Below, one piece after another: positions 26,030 through 34,283 of a stretch of 50,827 bases of DNA. Position 1 is the first letter of the stretch, and every line of letters starts with the position of its first letter. Source of the stretch: Gloeomargarita sp. SKYG116 (GTDB taxonomy: Bacteria; Cyanobacteriota; Cyanobacteriia; Gloeomargaritales; Gloeomargaritaceae); contig JANWVM010000014.1 of NCBI GenBank assembly GCA_025056115.1, forward strand, positions 1-50,827, written 5' to 3'. A program made the position numbers and the translations under genes. The notes beneath the pieces are model-generated. The model was not told where the DNA came from. It saw only the letters and a program-made list of their open reading frames with translations, and ran no database searches.

Positions 26030-26809
26030 TCAAGACAAATTTCGTTGCAGAAAGGTCAATAACTGCTGGAAAAATCCTTCATTTGGAGTAGATACTGGCG
26101 CTGCTAATGGTGTTAAATGGGCATGGGGCAACTCTGCAACAATACCTACTGTTAGTAAACGAAAAGCCAATTTTTGTACTGTCAATACAGGTACCCCCCA
26201 TTTCTGAGCGATTTCTGCCAGGCTCATCTGGCCATTGCTATATTCCCACAGTTGCCATTCTTGTCGATTTAGATGATAGCGAGGACGTCCACTAGCACTG
26301 ATGAGACCAGAGGTGGGATCGGGCAGTTTATCAAGGAGATGTCGCCAATCCCGCAGTGCCCGCAGACCGGCCAAGACAACTGCTAGGGGTTCGGCTTGCA
26401 GGCCAGTAAGAACCAGACGGGGTAGGTGCTTCTGAGGCTGAAAACTAAAAGACGCATCGGGCAACGCAAACAGGCGGCAGATAGGACGTACTACTTGCTG
26501 CGTAAACAACCAGCGGCTCTGTTGGTCATTCAGCACCCCCTGGGTGACTAACCATTGGCCGAAAGGCTGCTGGATGGCTTGTCGGCAGTACAAATAACGC
26601 AACCGCTCCAGAGTTTCTGGCCGCAGCCACCCCTGAACCACTAAACTCTGGTGCCAGTCCCAAACGCGCAGGGAAGCACCGACAATTTGCCCTTTAATAA
26701 ACCCCAACTGTATATCGTCCAACTGTAATAGACCTGTTTGCTGTCCTTCTCCCAAAAGACGCAGTAACTCAGCCAAAGAAAAATCGGCTAATCGTCCTTG
26801 AATATTCAT
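26030..26809 (-). CDS. DUF4388 (PATAN-like) domain protein
   Basis: 259 residues from the ATG at 26809; a longer in-frame reading to 26860 adds 17 residues unlike the family. The N-terminus MNIQGRLADFSLAELLRLLGEGQQTGLLQL is the DUF4388 start (the oGdL.df.l.ellqll...tG.L.l pattern), a domain found in phototaxis and gliding regulators. The rest contains two winged-helix-like segments (PFGQWLVTQGVLNDQQSRWL; MSLAEIAQKWGVPVLTVQKLAFRLL). Together with the GTPase and roadblock genes downstream it forms a signalling set, likely linked to surface motility or cell polarity; that role is inference. Confidence 0.78.
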   Translation of the reverse strand: MNIQGRLADFSLAELLRLLGEGQQTGLLQLDDIQLGFIKGQIVGASLRVWDWHQSLVVQGWLRPETLERLRYLYCRQAIQQPFGQWLVTQGVLNDQQSRWLFTQQVVRPICRLFALPDASFSFQPQKHLPRLVLTGLQAEPLAVVLAGLRALRDWRHLLDKLPDPTSGLISASGRPRYHLNRQEWQLWEYSNGQMSLAEIAQKWGVPVLTVQKLAFRLLTVGIVAELPHAHLTPLAAPVSTPNEGFFQQLLTFLQRNLS

Positions 26810-27215
26810 TATGGCCTCCACTGTAGGAAAGCTTGGAAAAACTAGTAGTAAACCCCTCATGTAGGAGCTATTTCACTCTAAAATATCGTTCCTTTATCCC
26901 CCACCGTAATCCTACGGAAAGGCCCCAAAATTTTGTAAAAATTTGGCTTCCGTAAAGATGAATTTACAAACCGAAACACACATCATGAGTAAATCTTTTG
27001 GCAGCCGAATATTCCTTGATAAATCCTCAGTATTTTCCTAGAAAAAAACCAAAAAACCGTATTTTTACTAATATGCTGTCCAGATTGCGGACCTGATGTC
27101 CCACACGAGAACCGCTGCGCATGGGGAATGCTAGAGTTCTCTGAGGGGGGTGTTACCACTGGCATGACACAAGAAATTTATTAAGATTTGATAAGACGAT
27201 GAGTGGCCCTCGACC
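26810..27215. promoter_or_regulatory. Divergent intergenic region with a large inverted repeat
   Basis: 406 bp between the DUF4388 gene and devB, which point away from each other. At 26914-26953 an imperfect hairpin can form: ACGGAA pairs with TTCCGT at the base, CCAAA with TTTGG higher up, and TTTT/AAAA around a GT tip, with small internal bulges. The region is A+T rich and I see no coding potential. The hairpin could be an operator or part of a 5' leader; there is nothing to decide which. Confidence 0.5.
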
Positions 27216-28298
27216 ATGCTGGACAGGTTTCAAGGCAAGGTTGCGACGGTGAAGGGCAGATGGTCATGGTGGATACTGGGAACTGGATTAGCCGCTGGTT
27301 TGGTGGTGCTGGGGCGCTGGGTGTATTTGCAGGTTATGAGCCAACCAGCATCGGAACCAAGGCCAGCAATGACACCAGCATCGCGTCCGATGGTGGCAGC
27401 GCTAGGGCGAATCCAGCCCGAGGGAGATGTCATTACGTTGTCAGCGCCAAGTTCGATTGAGGGAGCGCGGTTAGCGGAGTTGCGGGTCAAGGAGGGGGAG
27501 GTTGTACAAGCAGGGCAGGTATTGGCAACACTGGACACGACCCGCAAGCGCCAGGTGGAGGTGCAACTAGCGGCCAGTCAAGTAGCCATTGCCCAGGCGC
27601 GGTTGCAGCAGGTACTGGCGGGGGCCAAAACAGGGGATATTCAGGCCCAGCGAGCCGAAATTGCCCGGTTAGAGGCGGAATTACAACTGGCGCAAACCGA
27701 CTTGCGGCGGAACCAGCAGCTTTTTCAGGAGGGGGCAATTGCCGCAGCCGACTTGGACCGGTTTCGCCTGCGCGTGGAGACGTTGCAGAAGCAGTTGCAG
27801 CAGGCCAAAGCCGTGCTCAACAGCGTCCAGGAAGTGCGTCCTGTGGATGTGCAGTTAGCGAAAGCCCAACTCGCAGAAGCCCGACAACGGCTGGCCTTGG
27901 CCCAAGTGGAACTGGATTTGAGTCTGATTCGAGCGCCGGTTCCAGGACGGGTGTTGAAAATCCACGCGCGGGTCGGCGAAACCATTGGCAATGCGGGAAT
28001 TCTGGACTTGGGGCGCACTGACCGCATGTTGGTTGTCGCAGAAGTGTACGAGACGGATGTGCCCCGGGTGCGGGTCGGGCAACGGGCGGTGATTACGGCA
28101 GCAGCTTTACCGGCGCCAGTCCGCGGCACAGTGGTTGAGGTGGGCTGGAAAGTCGCCAAGAAAGATGTGTTGAACACTGACCCAGTGGCGGATGTGGACG
28201 CGCGGGTGGTGGAGGTGAAAATTGCCCTGGACCCGGCAGCAACGCCACACGTGCAACGACTGACCAATATGGTGGTCAACGTCCGGATTGAGTTGTAG
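27216..28298 (+). CDS. devB: ABC exporter membrane fusion protein, DevB family
   Basis: 360 residues. One transmembrane helix near the N-terminus (WILGTGLAAGLVVLGRWVYLQV, about 19-40), then a barrel-sandwich/lipoyl half (GRIQPEGDVITL, VKEGEVVQAGQVLATLD), a long alpha-helical hairpin at about 110-220 rich in Q, A, E, R (AQRAEIARLEAELQLAQTDL and following), and the second lipoyl half (IRAPVPGRVLKIHARVGETIG). It is the periplasmic adaptor of a DevBCA-type exporter that links the inner-membrane ABC unit to TolC; the best-studied relative exports heterocyst glycolipids, while unicellular strains use these for other lipids or stress export. Two bases separate it from devC. Confidence 0.92.
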   Translation: MLDRFQGKVATVKGRWSWWILGTGLAAGLVVLGRWVYLQVMSQPASEPRPAMTPASRPMVAALGRIQPEGDVITLSAPSSIEGARLAELRVKEGEVVQAGQVLATLDTTRKRQVEVQLAASQVAIAQARLQQVLAGAKTGDIQAQRAEIARLEAELQLAQTDLRRNQQLFQEGAIAAADLDRFRLRVETLQKQLQQAKAVLNSVQEVRPVDVQLAKAQLAEARQRLALAQVELDLSLIRAPVPGRVLKIHARVGETIGNAGILDLGRTDRMLVVAEVYETDVPRVRVGQRAVITAAALPAPVRGTVVEVGWKVAKKDVLNTDPVADVDARVVEVKIALDPAATPHVQRLTNMVVNVRIEL

Positions 28299-28300
28299 CG

Positions 28301-29539
28301 ATGGGGATTCCCTTAGCCTGGTTACAGTTATCACGAGAGCGCATCCGGTTGCTGGTGGCGCTGGCGGGGATTACCTTCGCCGACGTGTTGATGTTTGTGC
28401 AGTTGGGCTTTCAGGATGCGTTGTTTGAGGCGGCAGTGCTGGTGCATCGGCGATTGCGGGCCGATCTGGTGCTGGTCAATCCGCAATCCCAAGCATTTTT
28501 TGCCATGCAGCGGTTTCCCCGGCGGCGGTTGTATCAGGCCCTGAGCTTGCCGGAAGTGGAGAGTGTCGCTCCCCTGTACGTGGATTTGATGCCCTGGAAA
28601 AGCCCGGTTTGTCCGCCGACGCCGCAGGCCACCAGTTGTACTCGTTCTATCTTGGTGCTGGGCTTTGACCCGGCGGTATCGGTCTTGGATTTCCCGGAGG
28701 TGGAAGCCAATCTAGCGCAGATTCGTAAACCAGATGTGGTGTTGTTTGACCGGATTTCGCGAGAGGAATTTGGCACCGAATTTATCGTGAACGAATTTGA
28801 GGCCGGGCGTCCCGTGCAGGCGGAGGTCAATCGGCGGCGGGTGACGGTAGGCGGGTTATTTGAATTGGGCGCTTCTTTTTCAGCAGATGGGAATGTGATC
28901 ACCAGCGATTTGAATTTCCTGCGTATGTTTCCGGGGCGGCAGGCGTCGCAAATTGATGTGGGGTTGATTCGCCTCAAACCCGGCAGCGATGTGGAACAGG
29001 TGCGGGCGAAGTTGCGAGAACTGCTCAATACCCAACTCAAAATGCCAGGGCAATTCCTGTGCCAGGGAGCCAAGCCTTCCCCCCAATTTGCCAATGACGT
29101 TTGTATCTTGACGCATGATGAATTTGCCGAATTGGAACGGCATTACTGGGCGACGGGCACGGCGATTGGTTTCATTTTTGGGGTGGGGACGGCGATGGGC
29201 TTTGTGGTGGGGATTGTCGTCGTCTATCAAATTCTCTATACCGATGTATCGGATCACCTAGCCGAATACGCCACCTTGAAAGCGATGGGTTACACCGACC
29301 GCTACTTGTTGCTGGTGGTGTTTCAGGAGGCCATGATTTTAGCGGTCTTGGGTTTTATTCCCGGTTTTTTGGTGTCGGAGGGACTGTACTGGCTCACCCG
29401 AGTCGCGACTCGCTTGCCTATCGTCATGACCCTAAATCGCGCTGCGACGGTGCTGGTACTGACAGTGGTGATGTGTTTTGTCGCCGGGGCTATTGCGGTA
29501 CGCCGGTTACAAGCAGCCGACCCAGCAGATATTTTTTAG
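28301..29539 (+). CDS. devC: ABC exporter permease, DevC family
   Basis: 412 residues, FtsX/MacB-like permease. N-terminal helix (LLVALAGITFADVLMFVQLGFQDALFEA), a large periplasmic domain from about 50 to 280, then three C-terminal helices (IGFIFGVGTAMGFVVGIVVVYQIL; LLVVFQEAMILAVLGFIPGFLVSEGLYWL; AATVLVLTVVMCFVAGAIAVRRLQAADPADIF). The ending RRLQAADPADIF is typical of DevC. It normally works with DevB and the ATPase DevA. No devA follows here: the next gene encodes a 71-residue protein, then purS. Confidence 0.92.
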   Translation: MGIPLAWLQLSRERIRLLVALAGITFADVLMFVQLGFQDALFEAAVLVHRRLRADLVLVNPQSQAFFAMQRFPRRRLYQALSLPEVESVAPLYVDLMPWKSPVCPPTPQATSCTRSILVLGFDPAVSVLDFPEVEANLAQIRKPDVVLFDRISREEFGTEFIVNEFEAGRPVQAEVNRRRVTVGGLFELGASFSADGNVITSDLNFLRMFPGRQASQIDVGLIRLKPGSDVEQVRAKLRELLNTQLKMPGQFLCQGAKPSPQFANDVCILTHDEFAELERHYWATGTAIGFIFGVGTAMGFVVGIVVVYQILYTDVSDHLAEYATLKAMGYTDRYLLLVVFQEAMILAVLGFIPGFLVSEGLYWLTRVATRLPIVMTLNRAATVLVLTVVMCFVAGAIAVRRLQAADPADIF

Positions 29540-29675
29540 CCGTTCTGGGCAGCCCCAAAGCACGGCAAACCAACCGTGGGACTGGATTCTGCGACCCAAG
29601 GGAGGACATGGCGACAGAGTTCACCAGCTCCATAACCAGTACAATACATTACTGGTGGTTGTGAATCGTCACCCC

Positions 29676-29891
29676 ATGACCCCGGAAGCGCTGGCACAGT
29701 ACATGGAGGCCACAGGTCGCACCAATCAGCCCTGGTTGTTGACGCAATTGCGCCTACTCAAACTCCAGGAGGAACGCCCTCATCTACCGCCAGAGGTTTA
29801 CATCCAGCGTTTGCAAGACATTCACCAGGATTTGATGAATTTAGGAGAATGGTGGGTCGGTCGGGAAGCGGAGGTTTTTGGAGACCGATGA
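29676..29891 (+). CDS. Small hypothetical protein upstream of purS
   Basis: 71 residues from the ATG at 29676 (MTPEALAQYMEATGRTNQPWLL), predicted helical and rich in Q, E and L: LTQLRLLKLQEERPHLPPEVYIQRLQDIHQDLMNLGEWW. I do not recognise the family. A longer in-frame reading upstream exists but looks random. Its stop overlaps the purS start (ATGA, 29888-29891), so it is translationally coupled to purS-purQ. That coupling is the best reason to think it is real; a role in purine synthesis is only a guess. Confidence 0.65.
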   Translation: MTPEALAQYMEATGRTNQPWLLTQLRLLKLQEERPHLPPEVYIQRLQDIHQDLMNLGEWWVGREAEVFGDR

Positions 29892-30145
29892 CCACTTACC
29901 AGGCTGAAATTCAAATTATGCTCAAGCCGTCCGTACTTGACCCAGCAGGCACAGCCGTGACCAAAGCACTCCAACAACAGCATTATGACGGTGTACAGCA
30001 GGTGCGCATTGGCAAGTTTATTCAACTCACCCTCCTGGCCCCTGATTTGGCTCAAGCGCAAGCCCAGGTGGAACGCATCTGTCGCGAGGTTTTGACCAAT
30101 CCCGTCATCGAGACTTACCGGTTCACGGTGGAGGCCAAAGCGTGA
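29888..30145 (+). CDS. purS: Phosphoribosylformylglycinamidine synthase subunit PurS
   Basis: 85 residues, the usual PurS size: YQAEIQIMLKPSVLDPAGTAVTKALQ at the start and VRIGKFIQLTLLAPDLAQAQAQVERICREVLTNPVIE in the middle. PurS bridges PurQ and PurL in the FGAM synthase complex of the de novo purine pathway. Its stop overlaps the GTG start of purQ. purL is not in the window. Confidence 0.95.
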   Translation: MTTYQAEIQIMLKPSVLDPAGTAVTKALQQQHYDGVQQVRIGKFIQLTLLAPDLAQAQAQVERICREVLTNPVIETYRFTVEAKA

Positions 30146-30828
30146 AGTGCGGGATTGTGGTGTTTCCGGGGTCCAACTGTGACCGGGATATGGCTTGGGT
30201 CACTCACCATTTGCTCGGTCAACCGACGCGGTTTATCTGGCATGAGGAAACCGACCTTGGCGAGGTGGATTTGGTCATACTGCCGGGGGGGTTTAGTTAT
30301 GGGGATTACCTGCGTTGTGGCGCACTGGCGCGGTTTTCGCCCGTGATGCAGGCGGTTGTACGACACGCAAAGGCCGGTAAGTGGGTGCTGGGGGTGTGCA
30401 ACGGGTTTCAGATTCTGACAGAGGTGGGTTTGCTGCCAGGGACTTTGATGCGCAACCAGGATTTGCAGTTTATTTGTGACCGGGTGCCGGTGCGGGTTGA
30501 ACGAGTGGATTTGCCCTGGACGTGCCGTTACCAACGCGGGCAGGTACTGACGCTACCGATTGCGCACGGGGAAGGGTGTTATTACGCGGAACCGCAGGTA
30601 GTCCAGGAATTGGAACAGTCTGGTCAAGTGGTCTTCCGCTATCTGCCCCCCAATCCCAATGGGTCAGTTGGCGACATCGCGGGTATTTGCAATCGCCGGG
30701 GGAATGTCCTGGGAATGATGCCCCATCCAGAACGCGCCAGCGACGCTGATTTGGGGAATACCGACGGGCTAGGGCTGTTTACCAGTTTGTTGGCGTGGTA
30801 TGCTGAAACTGCCTGTCGGAGTTGTTGA
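30142..30828 (+). CDS. purQ: Phosphoribosylformylglycinamidine synthase subunit PurQ (glutaminase)
   Basis: 228 residues starting with GTG at 30142, within a GTGA overlap with purS. Class I glutamine amidotransferase: CGIVVFPGSNCDRDM at the N-terminus, LPGGFSYGDYLRCGALA, the nucleophile cysteine in VLGVCNGFQIL (about residue 89) and the histidine/glutamate of MMPHPERA near the end. It supplies ammonia for FGAM synthase. The neighbouring pentapeptide-repeat gene starts three bases after its stop. Confidence 0.96.
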   Translation: MKCGIVVFPGSNCDRDMAWVTHHLLGQPTRFIWHEETDLGEVDLVILPGGFSYGDYLRCGALARFSPVMQAVVRHAKAGKWVLGVCNGFQILTEVGLLPGTLMRNQDLQFICDRVPVRVERVDLPWTCRYQRGQVLTLPIAHGEGCYYAEPQVVQELEQSGQVVFRYLPPNPNGSVGDIAGICNRRGNVLGMMPHPERASDADLGNTDGLGLFTSLLAWYAETACRSC

Positions 30829-30831
30829 GCA

Positions 30832-31548
30832 ATGAACGCCGAGGAACTGTTGGAACGCTATCAAGCCGGAGAGCGAGAATTTGGCGGTCTGGATTTGCAA
30901 GGGGTAGATTTATACCGGGCGGGGTTGAACGGGGTGAATTTGAGTGAAGCCAATCTAGCAGGGGCCGATTTGAGCGGAGCGCGGTTGACCGGAGCGTACT
31001 TGGCGGGGGCCAATTTGTCCCAGGCGAAGCTCAAACAAGCGGTCTTGCGGGAGGCGGATTTAAGCGACTGCCAGTTGGTGGAGGCGAATTTGGCTCAGGC
31101 GAAATTGGTAGGGGCTGTGTTAGCAGGGGCAGACCTGACGCGAGCCGACCTCAGCGGGGCCAACCTTAGTCGCGCGGATTTGAGCGGGGCGTTGTTGCTC
31201 CAGGCCGACTTGACCAATGTGGATTTAAGCGGCGCGTACTTGTACCGGTTAGACGCACGGGCGGCGAATTTTTGGCAGGGAGATTTGTGCCGGGCGATTT
31301 TGCGGGAGGCCAATCTGGCGGGGGCGAGTTTGCGAGAAGTGGACTTATCGCGGGCGATTCTGCGGGCAGCGAATCTGGAAGGCGCGAATTTGAAAGGGGC
31401 GAGCTTGAATGGGGCGGTGCTCCAAGGGGCGAATTTACGGGAGGCGTACCTGCTGGAAGCAGATTGGCAACGGGCGATTTTAACCGATGTGAACTTAACG
31501 GGCGCCACCTTACCCCACGGCGTGGTGATGGATGCGGCAGTGAACTGA
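30832..31548 (+). CDS. Pentapeptide-repeat protein
   Basis: 238 residues consisting almost entirely of A(D/N)LXX pentapeptides from about residue 20 to 230 (ANLAGADLSGARLTGAYLAG and similar), which fold into a right-handed square beta-helix. There is no signal peptide or extra domain; the last repeats end in the common cap phrase TLPHGVVMD. Cyanobacteria have many such proteins; most have no known function. It starts three bases after purQ, so it probably shares that transcript. Confidence 0.9.
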   Translation: MNAEELLERYQAGEREFGGLDLQGVDLYRAGLNGVNLSEANLAGADLSGARLTGAYLAGANLSQAKLKQAVLREADLSDCQLVEANLAQAKLVGAVLAGADLTRADLSGANLSRADLSGALLLQADLTNVDLSGAYLYRLDARAANFWQGDLCRAILREANLAGASLREVDLSRAILRAANLEGANLKGASLNGAVLQGANLREAYLLEADWQRAILTDVNLTGATLPHGVVMDAAVN

Positions 31549-31665
31549 AATCGTGATACTATTTGGCCGGGTGATCCCATTGCCGAGGGAGAGTGATTTG
31601 GCTCATTGGGACGGTCTTGACCGATGCGTTAGGTTTAAGAGCGTACCCTAACCCAAATCAGACCT

Positions 31666-32769
31666 ATGCTAGAGCTTGTGGTGATGACGACCCCAGCTTT
31701 GACGGATTGGTTACAAGCGACCTTGGCGCCAGTGGACTGCACAGGTAAAGGCGTCCTAGAAGACGGTCAACTGCGGGTGCTGGTGGATGGCAGAACCGTG
31801 CCGCCTGTGACCCAAACCATGACCTGCTTGCGGGAAGGGCTGCCGCGGTTGAGCGGGATGGATATTCGTTCCTTGCTCGTCTTTGGCCGGGTGCAGGGCG
31901 AGGAGATTCCCCGCTGGGCAGAAACGTTGACGGTCACGCCGGCCATGCGGGGTGAATCTGTACAGGAACGCTTAGCTCGGTTGCGGGAAACCCTCCAGCG
32001 ACAGTCCCAACTCGGGCAACGGGTACGAGAACAGATAGGTACCCTCCGTCCCCAAACCATCCCGCCGCAGCGCCTGCAACCGGAGACGACGGCTGTGGCC
32101 GGGGCAGAGATACGCCAGCGACTCCAGCAAGGGGAACGGAATTTTAGCCAAGCCCATTTGAGCGGCGTGGACCTCAGCGGGATGAATCTGCGAGAGGTAT
32201 GTTTTCGGGGTGCGGACTTGTCCCAGGCGAACTTGCGAGGCTGTGACCTAACCGAAGCCGATTTATCCCAGGCGAATTTACGGGGCGCTAATCTGGCTGA
32301 AGCCCGGTTGGTGCGGGCCAATCTCAGCCGAGCGATCCTAAATAGCGAACCCCGCAGCGCCACCAATCTCCAACGCGCCGATGCCCGTTTGGCCCAAATG
32401 ACCGAAGCTACCCTGAGTCGCGTCATGGCCGCAGGCGCCAATTTTGCCGGTGCCAACCTCAGCCGAGTTGATTTGAGCCGGGCTGATTTATCGCAAGCCA
32501 ACTTCACCGAAGCCAATCTAGAACAGGCTGACCTTTCCCGCGCCAATCTCAGCGGTGCCTTTCTCGCCGATGCCAATCTATCGCAAGCGAATCTCACGGC
32601 TGCTGACTTGACCTGGAGCGACTTACTGCGCACCAACTTGGAACGAGCCGATTTGTCTGAAGCCAGCCTCAACCACGCCCGGATGCAAGGGACCTATCTC
32701 CAAGACACGGTTTTCAAGGGAACTATCATGCCCAATGGTGTGGTGACCTACACGGCCCCAACCGAGTAG
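31666..32769 (+). CDS. Pentapeptide-repeat protein with N-terminal extra domain
   Basis: 367 residues. The first 140 or so residues are not repetitive (LVVMTTPALTDWLQATLAPVDC, then RLARLRETLQRQSQLGQRVREQIG, a helical stretch); the last 220 are pentapeptide repeats (ADLSQANLRGCDLTEADLSQ and so on) ending with the same cap phrase IMPNGVVTYTAP as its neighbour. A short non-repeat break near residues 225-240 (LNSEPRSATNLQRADARLA) divides the helix. The N-terminal part could be a targeting or binding domain; I do not recognise it. It lies two bases before the PSII S4-domain gene. Confidence 0.87.
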   Translation: MLELVVMTTPALTDWLQATLAPVDCTGKGVLEDGQLRVLVDGRTVPPVTQTMTCLREGLPRLSGMDIRSLLVFGRVQGEEIPRWAETLTVTPAMRGESVQERLARLRETLQRQSQLGQRVREQIGTLRPQTIPPQRLQPETTAVAGAEIRQRLQQGERNFSQAHLSGVDLSGMNLREVCFRGADLSQANLRGCDLTEADLSQANLRGANLAEARLVRANLSRAILNSEPRSATNLQRADARLAQMTEATLSRVMAAGANFAGANLSRVDLSRADLSQANFTEANLEQADLSRANLSGAFLADANLSQANLTAADLTWSDLLRTNLERADLSEASLNHARMQGTYLQDTVFKGTIMPNGVVTYTAPTE

Positions 32770-32771
32770 AG

Positions 32772-33521
32772 ATGGCTGCTCCCGACCTCCAAGCTCGTCT
32801 GGAAGATTGGATAGACCGCGCCGAACGCACCTGGCAGGTCATTGTCAGTGACATGGTTGGCCCGCCAGAATTACAGGTCGTGGCAACCTACTGCCAGCGG
32901 CTCAGTACCGTGCATTGGGTGGCCTGGGGCGGTTACCCGCAAGCCGAACGGGTCAGGGTCGCCGTAGCGCCGGTGGACCTTCCTCTCTCGACCGCAGATA
33001 TTCCCCTAGCGCTGCTTGGCATCCAGGGCAATTTCCTGTTTGACCCAGCCAGCCACCGGGATTTTCTGGGGGCAATTTTGGGAACGGGCATCGTGCGAGA
33101 TAAAATTGGCGACATTCTCGTGCTAGGGGAACGCGGCGCCCAGGTGATTGTCGTCCCGGAGATGGCTGACTTTCTCTGCACTCACCTCACCCGCGTGCGC
33201 TCCGTACCCGTCACAGTCAGTCGCCTGGACTGGTCAGAACTGAAAGCGCCGGAACCCCGTACCAAACAATTGACTACCGTAGAAGCGTCCCTGCGTTTAG
33301 ATGCCCTCGCGTCGGCAGGGTTTGGGCTATCCCGCGCCAAGATGGTGGAGTGGATCAAGCAAGGCGAGGTGCGGGTGAACTGGCAAACTGTGACCCAACC
33401 TAGCCACTTGCTCAAAACCGGCGACGTGGTAGCGATGCGTGGCAAGGGCCGACTCGTGATTGGTGACATCAGCCTTACCAAAAAAGACCGTTACCGCGTT
33501 GAACTAACCCGCTTTACTTAA
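32772..33521 (+). CDS. Photosystem II S4-domain protein (YlmH-like)
   Basis: 249 residues. The C-terminal S4 RNA-binding domain is clear (VEASLRLDALASAGFGLSRAKMVEWIKQGEVRVNWQTVTQPSHLLKTGDVVAMRGKGRLVIGD, about 172-236). The N-terminal part (LQVVATYCQRLSTVHWVAWGGYPQAERVRVAVAP, GIQGNFLFDPASHRDFLGAILGTGIVRDKIGDILV) matches the YlmH-like family that cyanobacteria and plants keep and that is annotated as photosystem II S4 domain protein. It is thought to bind RNA; a direct photosystem II role is uncertain. Confidence 0.9.
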   Translation: MAAPDLQARLEDWIDRAERTWQVIVSDMVGPPELQVVATYCQRLSTVHWVAWGGYPQAERVRVAVAPVDLPLSTADIPLALLGIQGNFLFDPASHRDFLGAILGTGIVRDKIGDILVLGERGAQVIVVPEMADFLCTHLTRVRSVPVTVSRLDWSELKAPEPRTKQLTTVEASLRLDALASAGFGLSRAKMVEWIKQGEVRVNWQTVTQPSHLLKTGDVVAMRGKGRLVIGDISLTKKDRYRVELTRFT

Positions 33522-33589
33522 TCGCTCCGTAGCCAAGCCACTGTCGTTTATCGGGAGCAAAGACCGGGACAATGACGCGCTGCCGCTAA

Positions 33590-33672
33590 ACCACCTTGTC
33601 AGAGAAAGAACCCCGCGAGGCTACGCCCTGTAACCCAAGGGATGACAAGCATACATAACCCAGCTATTAGGA
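33590..33672 (-). repeat. Diverged copy of the 103-bp repeat B
   Basis: Contains in order TTGTCAGAGAAAGA, AACCCCG, GGCTACGCCC, ACCCAAGGGATGACAAGCATA and AGCTATT, which follow the reverse strand of the intact repeat B at 45791-45893 (TTGTCAGAAAGA, AACCC, GGGGCCGTGC, ACTCAAGGGCTGACAACCATA, GGCTATA). It sits between the PSII S4 gene and the terminator of the rubrerythrin-like gene. Confidence 0.6.
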
Positions 33673-33673
33673 G

Positions 33674-33700
33674 AAAAAACCCCCAGGTGTTCCCCAGGGG
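33674..33700 (-). terminator. Rho-independent terminator of the rubrerythrin-like gene
   Basis: On the reverse strand CCCC-T-GG pairs with CC-T-GGGG around a six-base loop and is followed by TTTTTT. It lies 35 bp past the stop codon of the reverse-strand gene at 33735. Confidence 0.65.
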
Positions 33701-33734
33701 CCAGTGAGGCAATCAGACGTCCGTTGACCCAGGA

Positions 33735-34283
33735 CTAGACATGGGCTGGCAACGACTCCAGCGCCCGCCGTACCCAAGTCGCGTGCCGCGTTTCGGAGCG
33801 AACAATCTCTTCAAACACCCGCGCGACTTCTTCTTTGCCTTGCTGGCGAGCCAATTGCGCAAACGCTGGATAGGTCTTTTCGCTCTCGATAGTTTCCACT
33901 TCCAGCGCCGTTTCCAATGCCCGCCGCAACCCCCGCGGGTCTTTCGCCACCACTTCCATCTGGGCTTGAATTTGGGCTACTAACCGTTTGGCTTCCTGGG
34001 TCTGGGGCGAATCCTTCACCTCCAGTTGCTGGTACAACTGCCGCACCAGTTGCGCATGCTCCCCCTCCTCACGGGCAATCGCATCGAACATCGCCCCAAT
34101 TTCGGGATGACCCGCCTGCCGGGCAATCTCTGCAAACGTGGGATACATGCACTCGTGCTCGTACATTTCCACTTCCACCGTCGAGGCTGCGTTCAAGTCC
34201 GTTTCATCGTGGTACACCGCCTCTTGGAAGAACCGGTCAATCCCCATAAAATCTTCTTGAAAATGGCTCAGACTCATGTCCAA
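33735..34283 (-). CDS. Rubrerythrin/ferritin-like protein without rubredoxin domain
   Basis: 182 residues (ATG at 34283; the ATG two codons on is also possible). A four-helix di-iron bundle with the repeated E...ExxH signature: TVEVEMYEHECMYPTFAEIARQAGHPEIGAMFDAIAREEGEHAQLV and then ALETALEVETIESEKTYPAFAQLARQQGKEEVARVFEEIVRSETRHATWVRRAL. It lacks the C-terminal rubredoxin part of classical rubrerythrin. Such proteins reduce peroxide or handle iron. The two halves repeat each other, as expected for the ferritin-like fold. It is divergent from nothing close and has its own terminator; repeats flank it on both sides. Confidence 0.85.
   Translation of the reverse strand: MDMSLSHFQEDFMGIDRFFQEAVYHDETDLNAASTVEVEMYEHECMYPTFAEIARQAGHPEIGAMFDAIAREEGEHAQLVRQLYQQLEVKDSPQTQEAKRLVAQIQAQMEVVAKDPRGLRRALETALEVETIESEKTYPAFAQLARQQGKEEVARVFEEIVRSETRHATWVRRALESLPAHV

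Noticed and set aside
31095-32672. Long reverse-strand open frames of up to 301 codons opposite the two pentapeptide-repeat genes
   Set aside because: They arise from the repetitive codon pattern of the pentapeptide genes; the translations are low-complexity and the forward frames are clearly the real ones.
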